Positions 10,380-22,019 of a stretch of 64,000 nt of DNA are shown in pieces. Source of the stretch: Magnolia sinica (Eukaryota > Streptophyta > Magnoliopsida > Magnoliales > Magnoliaceae); the NCBI RefSeq assembly GCF_029962835.1, contig NC_080577.1, forward strand, positions 29,246,501 to 29,310,500. Direction: 5' to 3'. The first letter of the stretch is position 1. Every line of letters starts with the position of its first letter. Under the pieces are notes generated by a model that worked only from the letters and a program-made list of their open reading frames with translations, searched no databases and had not been told where the DNA came from. The position numbers and the translations under genes were made by a program.

Positions 10380-10870
10380 AAAATCTCACTTTTGTTATCC
10401 AACTTTTCAATTTTTCTTGTCAAAATAAAAAAAATCTAGTTTTCGTTTTTAAAAAATATTTTTTTTACAATTTGTCAATTTTTTCATAATTTTGTTTAAT
10501 TTTTTAAATTTTCTTTTTCAAAATATCATTTTTTAATCTCACTTTTGTTATATAACTTTTCAATTTTTCTTGTCAAAATGCAAAATCTAGTTTTCTTTTT
10601 TAAAAAATATATATTTTTTTCAATTTGTTAATTTTTACACAATTTTATTTAATTTTTTAAATTTTCTTTTTCAAAATATCATTTTTTTATCAATTTTTTT
10701 TTCAAAATTATCAACATTATTCAAAGTTCTTAATTTTTTTTTTGAAAATCTAGATTTTTATAAAATTACAGTTTTTTTTTTCAAAATTTAAAATTTTCTT
10801 AAACATTGTTAATTATTTTTCTAAGCTTCTCAACTATTTTTTTTTTCGAAATTCATAAGTTTTTTGAGCT
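10380..10870. repeat. T-rich low-complexity tract with an internal duplication
   Basis: Long runs of T alternate with short A tracts. A unit containing CTCACTTTTGTTAT, AACTTTTCAATTTTTCTTGTC and TTCTTTTTCAAAATATC occurs twice (about 10380-10530 and 10537-10690), so the tract includes a tandem duplication of about 155 bases. No gene is seen. Confidence 0.7.
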
Positions 10871-10879
10871 TGGTGCTGG

Positions 10880-11340
10880 ATCTGAGCATTAGAGACGGTT
10901 TAGGACTGTCTCTAATAGAGATAGTCTAGGACTGTCTCTAATAAAGACGGTCTTTGACAGTCTCTAATAGAGACTGTTTAGGACCGTCTCTAATAGAGAT
11001 GGTCTTTGACGAGGCTATAAGACGGTTAAGGACCGTCTCTAATAGAGGCGGCCTTTAACAGTCTCAGATTATAAGTAAAAGACGGCCAATGACCGTCTCA
11101 GATGACTGCATATAAGACGGTCAAGGACCGTCACTAATGCGGACAGCCAATGACTGTCTCAGATGACCGCATATAAGACGGTCAACGACCGTCTTAAATG
11201 ATTTTTGGTCGTTCAATTATTTAAGACAATATTAAGGATGGTCAGGGGCGGTCTAAAATTTTAGAGACGATTTACGACCGTCTCTACAGTGTCTTTAAAC
11301 CAAGCAATTTTAGAGACGGTCCAGAACCATCTTGAAATTC
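10880..11340. repeat. GACGGTC/GACCGTC array, likely subterminal repeats of a DNA transposon
   Basis: More than ten copies of GAGACGGTC and its complement GACCGTCTC occur in inverted pairs of the form AGACGGTC-AAGGA-CCGTCTCTAATAGA. Dense subterminal motifs of this sort are typical of CACTA and related TIR transposons. No terminal CACTA was found here, so the superfamily is not certain. Confidence 0.6.
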
Positions 11341-11363
11341 ATCCTTTTTTTCCATTTTTCACG

Positions 11364-11364
11364 T

Positions 11365-11419
<55 letters not shown>
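11364..11419. repeat. Compound (GT)n(TA)n microsatellite
   Basis: About 13 GT units run straight into about 15 TA units. Confidence 0.9.
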
Positions 11420-11422
<3 letters not shown>

Positions 11423-11498
11423 TCTAACAGTATAATTAAGCTAAATAATAATACTAGTAATATTTTTATTTATATTATGGATTCTATATCATTGTGAC

Positions 11499-12215
11499 TA
11501 GAGCTGTACACGAGCAGAGTTAGCTCGGTAACTCGCTCGACTCGACTCAGATTGAAACTCTGTTCGAACTAAGTCGAGCCATTTTTTGGGAGCTCAGAAT
11601 ATTTCGAGTCGAGTCCAAGCTGGACCTAGATCGACTCGGCTCGACTCAATATTGAGCTCCACTCGGCTCGACTTGGCTCAGACTCGAATTCGGATCGAGT
11701 TTAAAGTGAATATATAAGGGGCTTTAAAAAAAAAAAACCCTCATTCACCCGATCCTACCCATTTCGCACAACCCAGCAACCATAACCCATTTCTCCCTCC
11801 TTTCGCCTAAATCGCGCGACCTTAACCCATTTCTCCCTCCCTTTCGCCCAAATCGGTCGTCCGTTCGCCTAATACTCTCACCGTTCTCCACCGCCCGGCA
11901 ACATTCCTTTTTCCAGCATTTGTCCAGATGATCTCCTCTTCCAAAGTGAGTCATCTCCTCCACTCTCTCCATTTTTTCCGACAAGTAGCGTCCGTCCGAG
12001 TAGTGGAATACATTCAACCAGCGACCACTGGCCGGACGAACCCATCCGACTAGCTCGACTCAAAAACTCGGCTTGAACTGGACTGAGCTACAGGCCAAGC
12101 CGAGCACGAGTTGTTGTTCCAAGCTCGAAGGCTATGCACGAGCTGAGACTCAAGCTGTTCGAGTCAAGCACGAGCTGGGCAAAGCTCGGCTCGACTCGAC
12201 TCGTGTACACCTCTA
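11499..12215. mobile_element. hAT-like non-autonomous DNA transposon
   Basis: The element starts TAGAGCTGTACACGAG and ends CTCGTGTACACCTCTA, a near-perfect terminal inverted repeat that opens with the YAGRG-type ends of hAT elements. It is flanked by an 8-bp target duplication with one mismatch (ATTGTGAC 11491-11498, ACTGTGAC 12216-12223), the length expected for hAT. Inverted AGCTCGACTCGG words continue inside both ends for over 150 bases. The centre (about 11740-12040) is pyrimidine-rich and different in character. The ORFs seen there are probably incidental; no transposase domain is present. Confidence 0.8.
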
Positions 12216-12479
12216 ACTGTGACGTATTAAGCTAGATTATGTTAATTATCATTCAATTTAAAAAATGATGAGCCTAGAATTTATACTAAAGCATGAAATT
12301 GAACTAAAAGAGAAATGTGATGTGTGCTCCCATTTAAATAAAAAATATTTTCAAGTGGCATTAGAAATAACAACCCCTTAGAATTAATTCATTTTGATTC
12401 TATGATTTGAATGACACCTTAACTCATAATAAATATATATATTTTATCACATTTATTAAAGATTTTACTAAATTTTTTA

Positions 12480-14870
12480 TGTTTACTTAATTGAATCTAA
12501 AGATGTAGCCTTTGAAATGCTTAAGTTATATAAGGTTGAAGTGAAAAATCAATTGAATTTAAAGATTAAAGCCTTTAGAAGTATTAAAAGAGGTGAGTAG
12601 ATCTACAATGAATTCAATAATTTCTACATATTGAATGATACAATTTATGAATTTACAACGTCATATACGCCTCAATAAAATGGCTTAGTAGAATGTAAAA
12701 ATATGTTCATAGTTAAGATGATCATTTATATATGATATTAAATTATGAATTACCACTTATTTGTGGAGAGAATCTTTATTAACCACAAGCTATATTCTAA
12801 ATATTATTCTACCAAAAAAAATAAAAAATATTGAATGTCTTGTTACTGTAAAAAAAAAAAAGAAAAATCGAGTCTTCATTAATACTTCAAAGTACGAGGA
12901 AACATAATAGAAGTTAGGATAATTGATTCTAAGACACTAAAGTTAAGTTTTAAAGGAATCAAGTATGACTTTTAAGTTATGGCATCCATAGCTCGGTATA
13001 TAGATTTTTAGTTCTAAAAGAATGTATTTTTATTGACAAAATCCTAATTATATAAGCTAAAGGTGTTATATTTTTGAAAATATAGTATAAAAAGACTATA
13101 GAAAAAATAGTAGAAAAGGTTAGATTGATGGAAATGAGGTAGACTAATAAATAAAAAATTCAAGTATCATTTTCAATATATCGAAAATTCATTCAGAAGG
13201 AAATGAACTAAGAATTTCGAAAAGAATAAGGAAAAATATATTTTGGCCTAGATTTCTTTTTCTTGTAAAAAAGGATAGAAATGAATTAATAGAGATCTCT
13301 TTACTACTAAATATTGAAGGTGATCATTTAATACCTAATAAAGCTCTTTAATCTCTTAATGCACAATTTTAAAGGAAAGTAATTAAAGGTGAATTGGATT
13401 CCATATTCCCCATAACACTTTGTGTTTTGTTGATCTTCCACTTGGTTAAAAATTTACAGGATGTAAGTAAATTTTTAAAGAAAAGTTAATAATAATGGAA
13501 TCATAAATAAGTTTAAAGCTTGGCTAATGATCAAAGGCTTTAGATAAAAATGAAAGTATTGATTTTCTTTATACATATGCTCTTATTGCTTATATATCTA
13601 CTATTAGGATATTATTATTCTCGCTACAAATCATCGTAAAGTAATCAAATTTAATGATTGTTAAAACTAAATTCTAAAATGATGATCTCGATGAAGAAGT
13701 TTATATGGAGCAATATAAATGATTTATTTAACTTGGGCAAGAGAAGAGAGCGCGTAAACTGATTAAATCTTTATGGCCTCAAGCAAGCTCCTAAGTAATG
13801 GTATGAGAAGTAAAGCAATCTAAAGGATTTATTTAACTTGGGTAAGAGAAAAAAGTATGTAAACTGGTTAATTATCTCTATAGGTTAAAAAAAAAAAAAA
13901 AAAAACTCCTAAGCAATTGTATGAGAAGTTCAACAAAGTAGTGCAATCTAATGATTTTAGAATAAACCAAGTAGATAAGTGTAAATAAAACAAATGTCAA
14001 ATCATCATCTTCTTGTATTTAGATGATATGTTAATATTTAGACCAAATGTGGATAGTGTGAAAAAAATTAAAAGTTTAAGTACTTACTTCGATATAAAAG
14101 ATATGAGTAAAGCTGATGTAAAATTAGAGATTAAGATTTATAGTCTTGATGATGGAATAGCCTTAACACAATTTCATTACCTAAAAAAGTATTAAAGAAG
14201 TTTTAATCATTGTAATCGTACTTCATTTTATCCAAAGTATTAAATTGATTAAAACTACTAATAAATACAAAGCACAACAAGAATATATTATAATTATTAG
14301 GAATTTGATATATACAATAAATTTCATTAGACCCAATATAACATTTACAGTAGGAATACAAAGTAGGTATACTGGTAATGTAGGACAAAAATATTGGGGA
14401 TGCAGCTTTCAGGGTTCTGAGTTATCTGAAAGAAATATTATACCATGGACTACATTATAAATCTTATCCTACTATATTTGAAGGATAAATTGATGCTACC
14501 TAAAATTAAAATTTACAAGTGACTGGATATTCACTCTTGGAAGATGAGCAATATCTTAGGTATCGAATAAACAAATGTGTATATTTCACTTTACTATGAA
14601 AAGTGAGTTTGTAACACTTGGTACCACTTATAAAGAAGAGGGATGGCTTAGATATTTATTGATGGAACTCTCATATTGGCCAAGACCTACTCCAACCACA
14701 TCTAGGCTACTATTTGTCATGTCATGAATAAAACTAACAATGTTAAGTTCAAAAATATAGGCCTAAGGCATAACTCTGTTAAAAGTTTTCTCAAGGATGG
14801 AGTAATCACGATAGAATATATTAAGTATGTCATGATCTTATTATAATCATTAATAAAAGATTTATCAAAA
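12480..14870 (+). pseudogene. Severely decayed Ty1/copia polyprotein
   Basis: Scattered fragments on the plus strand preserve copia domain order. Around 12600-12720 there is an integrase-like stretch (GE, NEFNNFY, SYTPQ, NGLVEC). At 13985-14195 a reverse-transcriptase piece carries FLYLDDMLIF, the YxDD active-site box. From about 14560 to 14850 an RNase H piece reads SEFVTLGTTYKEEGWLR, then GLRHNSVKSFLKDG. Frameshifts and stops occur throughout and AT content is very high, so this is an old copy. LTRs were not identified. The RNase H ending resembles the group with an RHN-type motif rather than the Tork copies elsewhere in the window. Confidence 0.7.
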
Positions 14871-16085
14871 GATCAAATATGGAGAACCAAAAGAGATGTA
14901 ACTGAGATTCATAAAAACATGACTTTCACTCTCAATAATAACCTTAACTAAGTTTTTAAATATAAGGTAGGTTCAAATGGATAAACAAGTCAAGTGAGTG
15001 ACTAAAGCATATATTAGAAAACTTTATGTCTCATTCTTAGAAGTTTAGTGTTTGATTTTACATTCTATAATAGATTAGGTACTAACTCTTAATAGATTTA
15101 TAAGAAGCTTTTGTTGGAATGAAACGTAATCATTTTTGATAGATTTATCTATGTGAGTAGAAAAGTGAAACTACTTGTGAAGATATTAGGATTATCTTTA
15201 AGATACTCATGAAATTAAGATCTGCATAAGACTATAAATGTATGAACTTTTACATTTTCAAGTTACATATAAATAAATATGTGTTTTTGTATTCGATGAA
15301 TCATATAAAGTCCTTAGTTTAAAACTAATCAATCACTAAGTACCTGATAAAAATTTGATACATATACATTAAAATAAAAGTTCAAATTCACAAGATATAT
15401 TTAGATAAGCACATGTTTATATTGATATCCCATATGTTCTTGTTATTGGTTTTAATTTTTAAATTATGACAAATTGTTGTGTTTTTAGAAGAAAAATAAA
15501 TTTTAAAAATAAAATATTTATTTTAAAAAAGTAAATAAATATATTATTTACATAAATATTACTAAAAATGCTCATTGTCTATGCATGCGCATATAATGTA
15601 AGCTGTTTGGGTGCTTTTTTATGCTTTATTAGGTACACTTTGTAGTTCGCACTTCCCACGTTTGCATATGACCCACGATATCTTTAGAGAGTGAACTAAG
15701 ATCTATCTAGATGCTTAACCCACATTGTTTAAGGTTTTAGACATATCGTTGGTTGAGTGCGTATGACATAATATTGTACACATGATATTAGTGCCACATC
15801 TTGTACACATGGTCACAACTAGGCGGATTATGATCTGAGAGGTAATTATATGTGTTTTCATGTAAGAATATTTTTTTTTGTTATTTAGATTTTTTAAAAA
15901 ATAAAAATAACTAGTACAAGAAATGACATTCATTCATGATAAATATGATTGTTGTATGTGCATGGGGGTATGGATGTTTTGAGGAGGCATAAAAGTGTCC
16001 TTTTAGAAAAGACACTACAGCTATTTAAGTTCTATATATCGTGAACATTGCCGTACAGAGAGTTAACACACCATTTCTAGATGAA
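14870..16085. other. AT-rich DNA without recognisable features
   Basis: No coding domain, terminal repeat or tandem array stands out. The segment probably includes the decayed 3' end of the copia remnant upstream. Confidence 0.5.
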
Positions 16086-16089
16086 GCCA

Positions 16090-16284
16090 TCTAGAGTTGA
16101 ACACAACTAGAGTTCAAATCGAGATAGGTCAAGCTCAGCTTAACTCGCCCCACCATAACCCAAGTTCGAGATCAGCTCGACTCGGTCTTTGAGCTCACCC
16201 TCTAACTCGCCTTGGCTCACTGGTTCAAGCCGAGTTAAGATGAGATCAAGTTAGGTCAAGCGAGCTATTTGACTCGAGTTATAT

Positions 16285-16345
<61 letters not shown>
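16090..16345. mobile_element. Fragment related to the hAT-like element, ending in (AT)n
   Basis: GAGCTCGACTCGG-type words (AAGCTCAGCTTAACTCG, AGCTCGACTCGGTCTTTGAG, AAGCCGAGTTAAG) resemble the ends of the 11499-12215 element. They are followed by an AT microsatellite from about 16287 to 16343. No intact ends were seen. Confidence 0.5.
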
Positions 16346-16347
<2 letters not shown>

Positions 16348-16529
16348 TATATAATTTAATATTATTTTAAAAAACACAATAAAATCATTAAAATGATAAA
16401 ATAAAGATTGTTAGAACAAAGGTAAGTGCAGTGACAATACATAACAAGTTATTACAAGCAAAAAGTAACAATAAAAGAATATTTATTACTGTAAAACCTT
16501 AAACCCACTCAACATTTGTCAACAACTTA

Positions 16530-17100
16530 TTAATATGGTCCATATGAGGAGTGTCTTCCCGGACGGTAGATAAGAGAGTTATCACCTTCATCTGAACCCG
16601 ATCCATCAACATTGCTTTCGTTGTCCCATCCACTTGATGCGTTTCTAGTTTCATCAACAACATGCAATATGCTTATATATCTGGAAGTGCTATCTTCTCT
16701 TAGATAATAGTTTAATTCTTCTGAATCAGAAGGTGGTGAAAATTTACCATCATGTTCATGTATAGATTTAGCTAAAATTTTCAACCATTCTTTATGAGCC
16801 GATCTATAGGGAGTTCCCAACATCTTATAGAATGAGGAGAGCCTAGAAAGAAACTTTGATGTTTTATTGCTCTTCTTACTTCCTGTGCTTGGCCTTGCCT
16901 CGACCTAATTTGTCTTGGAGGACATCGATATCTAGATGCATCTGCCTCTTCCATACTTATCTTCAAGGCAAGTTTCAATTGTTCTTTGTCCAAAGTTTTT
17001 AATCCGGCATTCTCCTCACCTTCTTTCCTACTAATTTGTTGAACTATCTCTATTTCTAAATCTTCATCTATTATAATCTGCTTATTATTATATTTTTGTG
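16530..17100 (-). pseudogene. Unidentified coding remnant, two frames
   Basis: On the minus strand an open frame from about 17090 to 16870 reads through EIVQQISRKEGEENAG and DKEQLKLALKISMEEADA. After a frameshift, a second frame ends at 16530 and contains SSFYKMLGTPYRSAHKEWLK, PPSDSEELNYYLRED and a Gly/Ser/Asp-rich tail. The LALKISMEEA segment resembles a ubiquitin-interacting-type helix, but only loosely. It may be the C-terminal tail of a transposase or a host gene fragment. I do not recognise the family. Confidence 0.4.
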
Positions 17101-17236
17101 GTTAGTTGAATTTAGTGTGGATGGGGTGAACTTTTTCTTATTTAAGTCCAAGAGATCATAGAATAGAATTCATACTTCCTGTGATGCATTGGGATAACTT
17201 TTTTTTCGAACCCAAGCGTTGACAACCCCAAGTGCT

Positions 17237-17743
17237 TGTTGGGATTTTCTCTGCAAAATCACACAAAGATGGATCTATGATAGTAATCCAAGAGCACCAA
17301 GCACACACAAGAGAACACAAAGATTTAACGTGGAAAACACTTTCAGGAAAAGACCACTGTACAAAACGACAGATCTTCACTATGAAAATAGAAATTACAA
17401 AAAGACTCACCCAATTCGAACAACCTTGAATCTTACCCTTGCTTCACCCTTTGAAAACCCTATAACCCTTTTAAAAACCCTTGGAATACCTTTAGAAAGC
17501 CTTAGAATATCTTAAAATAGTCTTAAGGACTCCTATTTATAGATGAGAACTCCCACTTATGCACATCCCTAGAAACCACCTAAAATTTAAGCAGTCCGTG
17601 CATAAACCGAGCACCATCTGCGTAACTCTCAACTATTCGCAATAAGGCTTTGACTAATTGATGGAACCTTTGACTAGTCGAGCCAGTCCCTCGACTAGTC
17701 GAGGATCTCAGACCCCAAGATTTAAGGTATTTATTTAACAACA
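17237..17743 (-). repeat. 3' LTR of Tork-like copia element (minus strand)
   Basis: In minus sense the LTR starts TGTTGTTAAATAAATACC and ends AAAATCCCAACA, with TGTTG and CAACA as inverted tips. It follows the polypurine tract GTGGTAGAGAT at 17744-17755. A related LTR lies at 41227-41623. It contains the perfect 16-bp palindrome CCTCGACTAGTCGAGG at 17689-17704. The candidate left target duplication is GTGCT (17232-17236); the partner end of the element is lost. Confidence 0.8.
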
Positions 17744-17854
17744 ATCTCTACCACGTCTTCAATCTTCAAACATGTATCTTCTTGCCCTCTTCTCTTATCT
17801 CTGCATCACATCATACATTCAATCAATGCTTCTCGTGCACATTCTGTCCTTCTT

Positions 17855-18240
17855 TTATGCCATCGCCAAGTCCAGAGAAGTTATACAGAACTTGAACTTC
17901 TCTATAGAAATAATCTTGGTGAGCATGTCTCTTAGATTTGCTCTGGTGTGAATCTTCTCTAGTGTTATGCCTTTTTTCTCAAGTGTCTGTCGGATAAAAT
18001 GGTAATGAACATCAATGTGTTTAGTACGAGAGTGATAAATAGAATTTTTAGCCAAATTAATAGCGTTCTCGCTATTATAATTAACCGACACGGCCTCCTG
18101 CTGAAGTCCTAACTGATTTATCATGCCTCTTAACCAAACACCTTCCTTAAATGCTTCCATCACTGGCATATATTCTCCTTTGTTCATGGAAAGAGCCACC
18201 ACGGATTGAAGCTTTGACATCCAAATAATTGCTCTACCTG
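17855..18240 (-). pseudogene. Tork-like copia RNase H
   Basis: The frame of about 120 residues begins at MSKLQSVVALS and includes EYMPVMEAFKEGVWLRGMI, NSENAINLAKN, HSRTKHIDVHYHFIR and the ADPLTK-equivalent RDMLTK. This is the C-terminal RNase H of Tork/Tnt1-type copia polyproteins, which removes the RNA strand during reverse transcription. It ends about 110 bases before the LTR at 17743. It is cut off from the RT frame by stops. Confidence 0.8.
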
Positions 18241-19370
18241 CTAATACAAACGAGTATCATGAAGTAGACTTTCTGGAATCCACACTGCCTGTGTAGTTTG
18301 AATCCACATACATTACTAATTTTACACTTGTCTTCTCAAAAGTTAAGATGTAGTCTTTTATACCTCGAATGTATCGAAGTAGCCATTTCACTCTTCCCAA
18401 TGTTGCTTGTCAGGGTTTGATATGTATCTGTTCACAACACTGACTACCTGTGAAATATCTGGTCTCGTACAAACTATGACATACATTAAACTGCCAACCA
18501 CATTCGAATAAGGCACATGAGACATAACCTATTTTTTCTCATTTGATTTAGAACATTATTGTGAGGAAAGTTTAAAGTGAACCGCGTGAGGAACGCTCAC
18601 TGGCTATGCCTGGTCCATCCCATATTTGATCAACACCTTTTCAAGGTATTCTATCTGTGATAACCAAAGTCTGCTCCTCTTTTTGTCTCTATGAATATCT
18701 ATGCCGAGAACCATTTTTGCAACCCCTGATCTTTCATCTCGAATTTTCCTGATAACTAGGTTTTCAGTACATTTATTTCAAACATATAATGATTATTGAT
18801 CAACATATCATCAACATACAATACTAGGATGATGAATCTGCCATCACTAAGTGTCTTATAATAGACACAGTGATCGTATTCACTCTGAGTAAATTTTTGA
18901 CTCAACATAAAAGAATCAAATTTTCTATACCACTGCCTAAGCGACTGTTTCAAGCCATATAATGACCTCATTAACCTGCAAACTTTATTCTCTACCCCTT
19001 TAGTTTCGTAGCCCTCTCGTTGCTTCATATAAATATGCTCTTCCCACTCCCTGTGCAGGAATGAAATCTTAATATCCGTTTGTTCTAGCTCGAGATCGTA
19101 TTGGGTAACCAACATCAACATGAATCTGATAGACACCTGCTTAACCACCGGCATGAATATCTCTGTGAAGTTGATTCCTTCTCTCTGAGCATACCCCTTT
19201 GCTACCAGCCTCACTTTGTATCTATCATGTTTCCTTTTGAATAAGCACTTGCATCCGATTGCTTTTCGGCCCATTAGAAGCTCCACCAGCTCCCGTATGT
19301 GGTTTTTGTTCAACGAGTCCATTTCATCATCCATAGCTGCATTCCACTTTCTACATCAAGCTCATCAAGA
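18240..19370 (-). pseudogene. Tork-like copia reverse transcriptase
   Basis: The main open frame (18756-19334) holds the N-terminal RT motifs CLFKRKHD, RLVAKGYAQREGINFTE, the RSLYGLKQSLRQWYRKFD segment and the active-site box LYVDDMLI. Downstream (18240-18755) the thumb/connection region persists in broken frames (LEYLEKVL-like and the NVVGSLMYV-like region). Several stops and frameshifts make it non-functional as read. Confidence 0.85.
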
Positions 19371-19375
19371 TCCTC

Positions 19376-20445
19376 TTAAATAGTAGATGGGTCCCCCTTA
19401 TCTGTAATGAGGGCATATGAAATATTAAAGTCGTCTTTGTGTCTTGTCAGTAACTTGCGATTACGTGGTGGGTTCTTTCTCACAGGTGGCTGCTCTACTT
19501 GCTTCTGTGCCTCTGTTTGTGCATCTGTCTCTGCCTGAGTATCATCTGTGTCAATCTGAACATTTACGATCAACCTTTCTGGTTCCTCTTACTCCTTTTG
19601 ATCATTCTTGCGGAATAAAGAGCTTTCATCGAATTTGACGTCATGACTACTGATGACCTTGCATGTGACCTTATCAAATAACCTGTAACCTTTCACACCA
19701 ACACTATAGTCAATAAAAATATAATTTTTAGATCTATTGTCTAGCTTATCTCTCTCAACTGACGGTATATGAGAGTAAGCTTCACAACTAAATATGCACA
19801 AATATGTGTCAACCTTATGACCAGTCCATACTTCCTCTAAGATTTTACATTCAATTGTCGTAGAAGGAGACCAGTTCACCAAATAACAAGTCATGTTAAC
19901 GGCCTCAGTCCATAAGTCCTTGCCCAACGCAGCATTACTTAACATGCATCGAGCCCTCTCCAAGAGAGTCCGATTCATTCGCTTAGCCACACCATTTTAT
20001 TCGGGCATGTGGCGCACTGTGTTGTGCTTAATGATCCCTTCATCTTTACAATATTTATTAAATTCAGTACAAGTAAATTCTCCATCATTATCAGTCCTTA
20101 AAACATTTATTTTTCACCCTGAATGTTTTTCCACCACTGCCTTCCATTGTTTGAATATGGTGAAAACTTTAGATTTACGTTTTATGAAGTAAACCTAAAC
20201 TTTCCTAGAGTAGTCGTAATGAATGAAACAAACCATGACGACCCTTTAATGAAAATCTCTGGTAATGGCCCCCATACGTCAGAGTACAGATAATCAAGCA
20301 CTCCCTTACAGACATGTTTTTTAGTTTTAAAAAATAATATAGATTGTTTACCATATATACAATGCTCGCATATATGTAAATCAAAAATTTTAAAAGATGG
20401 AATTAAATAACGATCAGATAGTACCTTCATACCTCGCTCGCTCAT
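19376..20445 (-). pseudogene. Tork-like copia integrase with GAG-pre-integrase
   Basis: Reading on the minus strand, 20445-20182 carries MSERGMKVLSDRYLIPSF, then a HICEHC zinc-finger part and the DVWGPLP start of the catalytic core. 19990-19589 carries the NRTLLERARCMLSNA region and the conserved KVDTYLCIFSCEAYSHIP stretch. The linker toward RT (19573-19376) is acidic and Gln-rich with PPRRNR-like basic residues. Stops separate the pieces (for example near 20030 and 20180). The enzyme would insert the cDNA into chromosomes; this copy is decayed. Confidence 0.85.
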
Positions 20446-20552
20446 GTGAACCAGACGAGCATGCGCATACGTGTAGACGTAGAATTTGTAACATTCGCTA
20501 CCACTCCATCCTTTGAAGTGCTTCCGATTAACCTGTAAAGGTTTTCATACCA

Positions 20553-20700
20553 TTACGCTCTCATAACTACGAGTGCCCCTTTTAAGACTTTAAGGACACC
20601 ATCAATACCAGTGAACTTGAACCCTATAACCTCAAGTGCACCGAGAGAAATTAGACTTTTCTTCATATCAGGAACGTGCCTGACATTAGTCACAGCACGC
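20553..20700 (-). pseudogene. Copia pre-integrase fragment at a broken junction
   Basis: The minus strand reads RAVTNVRHVPDMKKSLISLG followed by GVLKVLKGALVVM, the segment between protease and GAG-pre-integrase of Tork elements. Upstream of it (above about 20700) the copia sequence stops and a gypsy 3' end begins. Gag, protease and the 5' LTR of this copia element are therefore missing from the window. Confidence 0.75.
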
Positions 20701-20799
20701 TCAATCTCTTTGATGATTATGTATATGTTGTGTTTTATATGTTGTTTCTGAATTATATATGATGTCATGTTTCTTCTTCCCTTATGAGTTATGTCTAGT

Positions 20800-20850
20800 T
20801 GCATGGTAGTGTAAATTTCGAGGATAAAAATTTTATTAGAAGGGAAGAGC
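20800..20850 (+). mobile_element. Internal 3' end and polypurine tract of a Tekay-like gypsy element
   Basis: The words AAATTTCGAGGATAAAAATT then AGAAGGGAAGAGC directly precede the LTR start at 20851. The same arrangement, in reverse, precedes the LTR of the element at 55749-63305 (AATTTCGGGGATAAAATTTT then AAGGGGGGTAGAT). This shows that the LTR at 20851 is a 3' LTR and that the element's body has been deleted. Confidence 0.75.
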
Positions 20851-21840
20851 TGTAAGGCCCGTATCCTAGTCCATATCATTCATTAGACTCCTGCGATCCT
20901 TCTTATCAAATCCTGGCAACCCACAACCTGTAGACAGCATTTGCGCGCGACTCTTAGTCGCATCCCATAGATCTGAGTTGACTCAACTTGAGACTTGTAC
21001 CCTAGTGAGTGCACTGTCGCTGCGGTTCCAATGTCGATTCTTGTAAACTGATGTGATACCCAGGGTAGGAGTAGTGGGCCCGCGTATATTTTGAGAAAAC
21101 ACTGCGCATTGCGAATCCTAAGAGAATCTCTACCCAATTTATCACATCAATTAATTAAGTACAAGTCAAGTACAACCCATCACTCAACCCATCACTCCAC
21201 CCATCACTCCATCCCATCTCTCTTACACAAGCCATCCCCAAAGTCAACTCTCTCTTACACACACACCCATCCCTCTCATACATAACCTAACCCTTTTCAT
21301 CCCATCACATCCCCATTCCCTCTCATTCTCTCTACCATTTCCAAGCAACCAAAGAGAGGGACGTCCAAGCTCTAAGGAAAGCAAGAACTCAAGTGTGTGG
21401 CCCACTTCCTATCCCTAATCTCTCATCCCAACCCTTCAATCTTCATCAACCTCTATCAAAGAAGAAGCCTATGAGCTAAGCATTCTGAAGAAGATCCAAT
21501 GGTGGGTGTTTATAAGACTAGATTTGTGATTTTGATGATGGGCCAACTGGGGCCTACCGATTAATGGTATGGATCTCACTTTGGACCCTAGGTGTGGTTA
21601 ATGGCCCACCATAATTCATATGTTCATCCCATGATGGGGCCATTCTCCATGGACCCCATCATGATGTTTATTTTTCTGATTGTAAGTAGGTCATCTAGAC
21701 CTTGATTTTGTGGGTTGGAAAGGGATTTCCACCATTGATTTTATGATTTGTAGGCCCACATGTGGTGGGACCCATTTGATGTATGTCTTGCAAGGCTTGG
21801 AGAGGAGCTCATAGTGGCAGTGCTCCTCCCTCACACACAC

Positions 21841-21841
<1 letters not shown>

Positions 21842-21881
<40 letters not shown>
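21842..21881. repeat. (CT)n microsatellite
   Basis: About 20 CT units lie within the long LTR. The corresponding place in the LTR at 44326 (about 45140) has a shorter CT-rich stretch. Confidence 0.9.
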
Positions 21882-21883
<2 letters not shown>

Positions 21884-22019
21884 ATTTTTGTGGCCCACCT
21901 GATGAGGTGTGGAGGATCCAAACCATCCAGCAGCAAGGAGGCCCTTGCTGTCCATGTTACCGGATGTCTAGCGGCCACACAGGCCAGTTTGTATGGAGAA
22001 CACCCATACTAGCTTGATC

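Noticed and set aside
11745-12063. Minus-strand ORFs inside the hAT-like element as a transposase
   Set aside because: They are short, overlap in two frames and have no transposase motif; the element is better read as non-autonomous.
21691-22017. ORFs across the (CT)n microsatellite
   Set aside because: Composed of RERERE or SLSLSL runs from the dinucleotide repeat inside an LTR.
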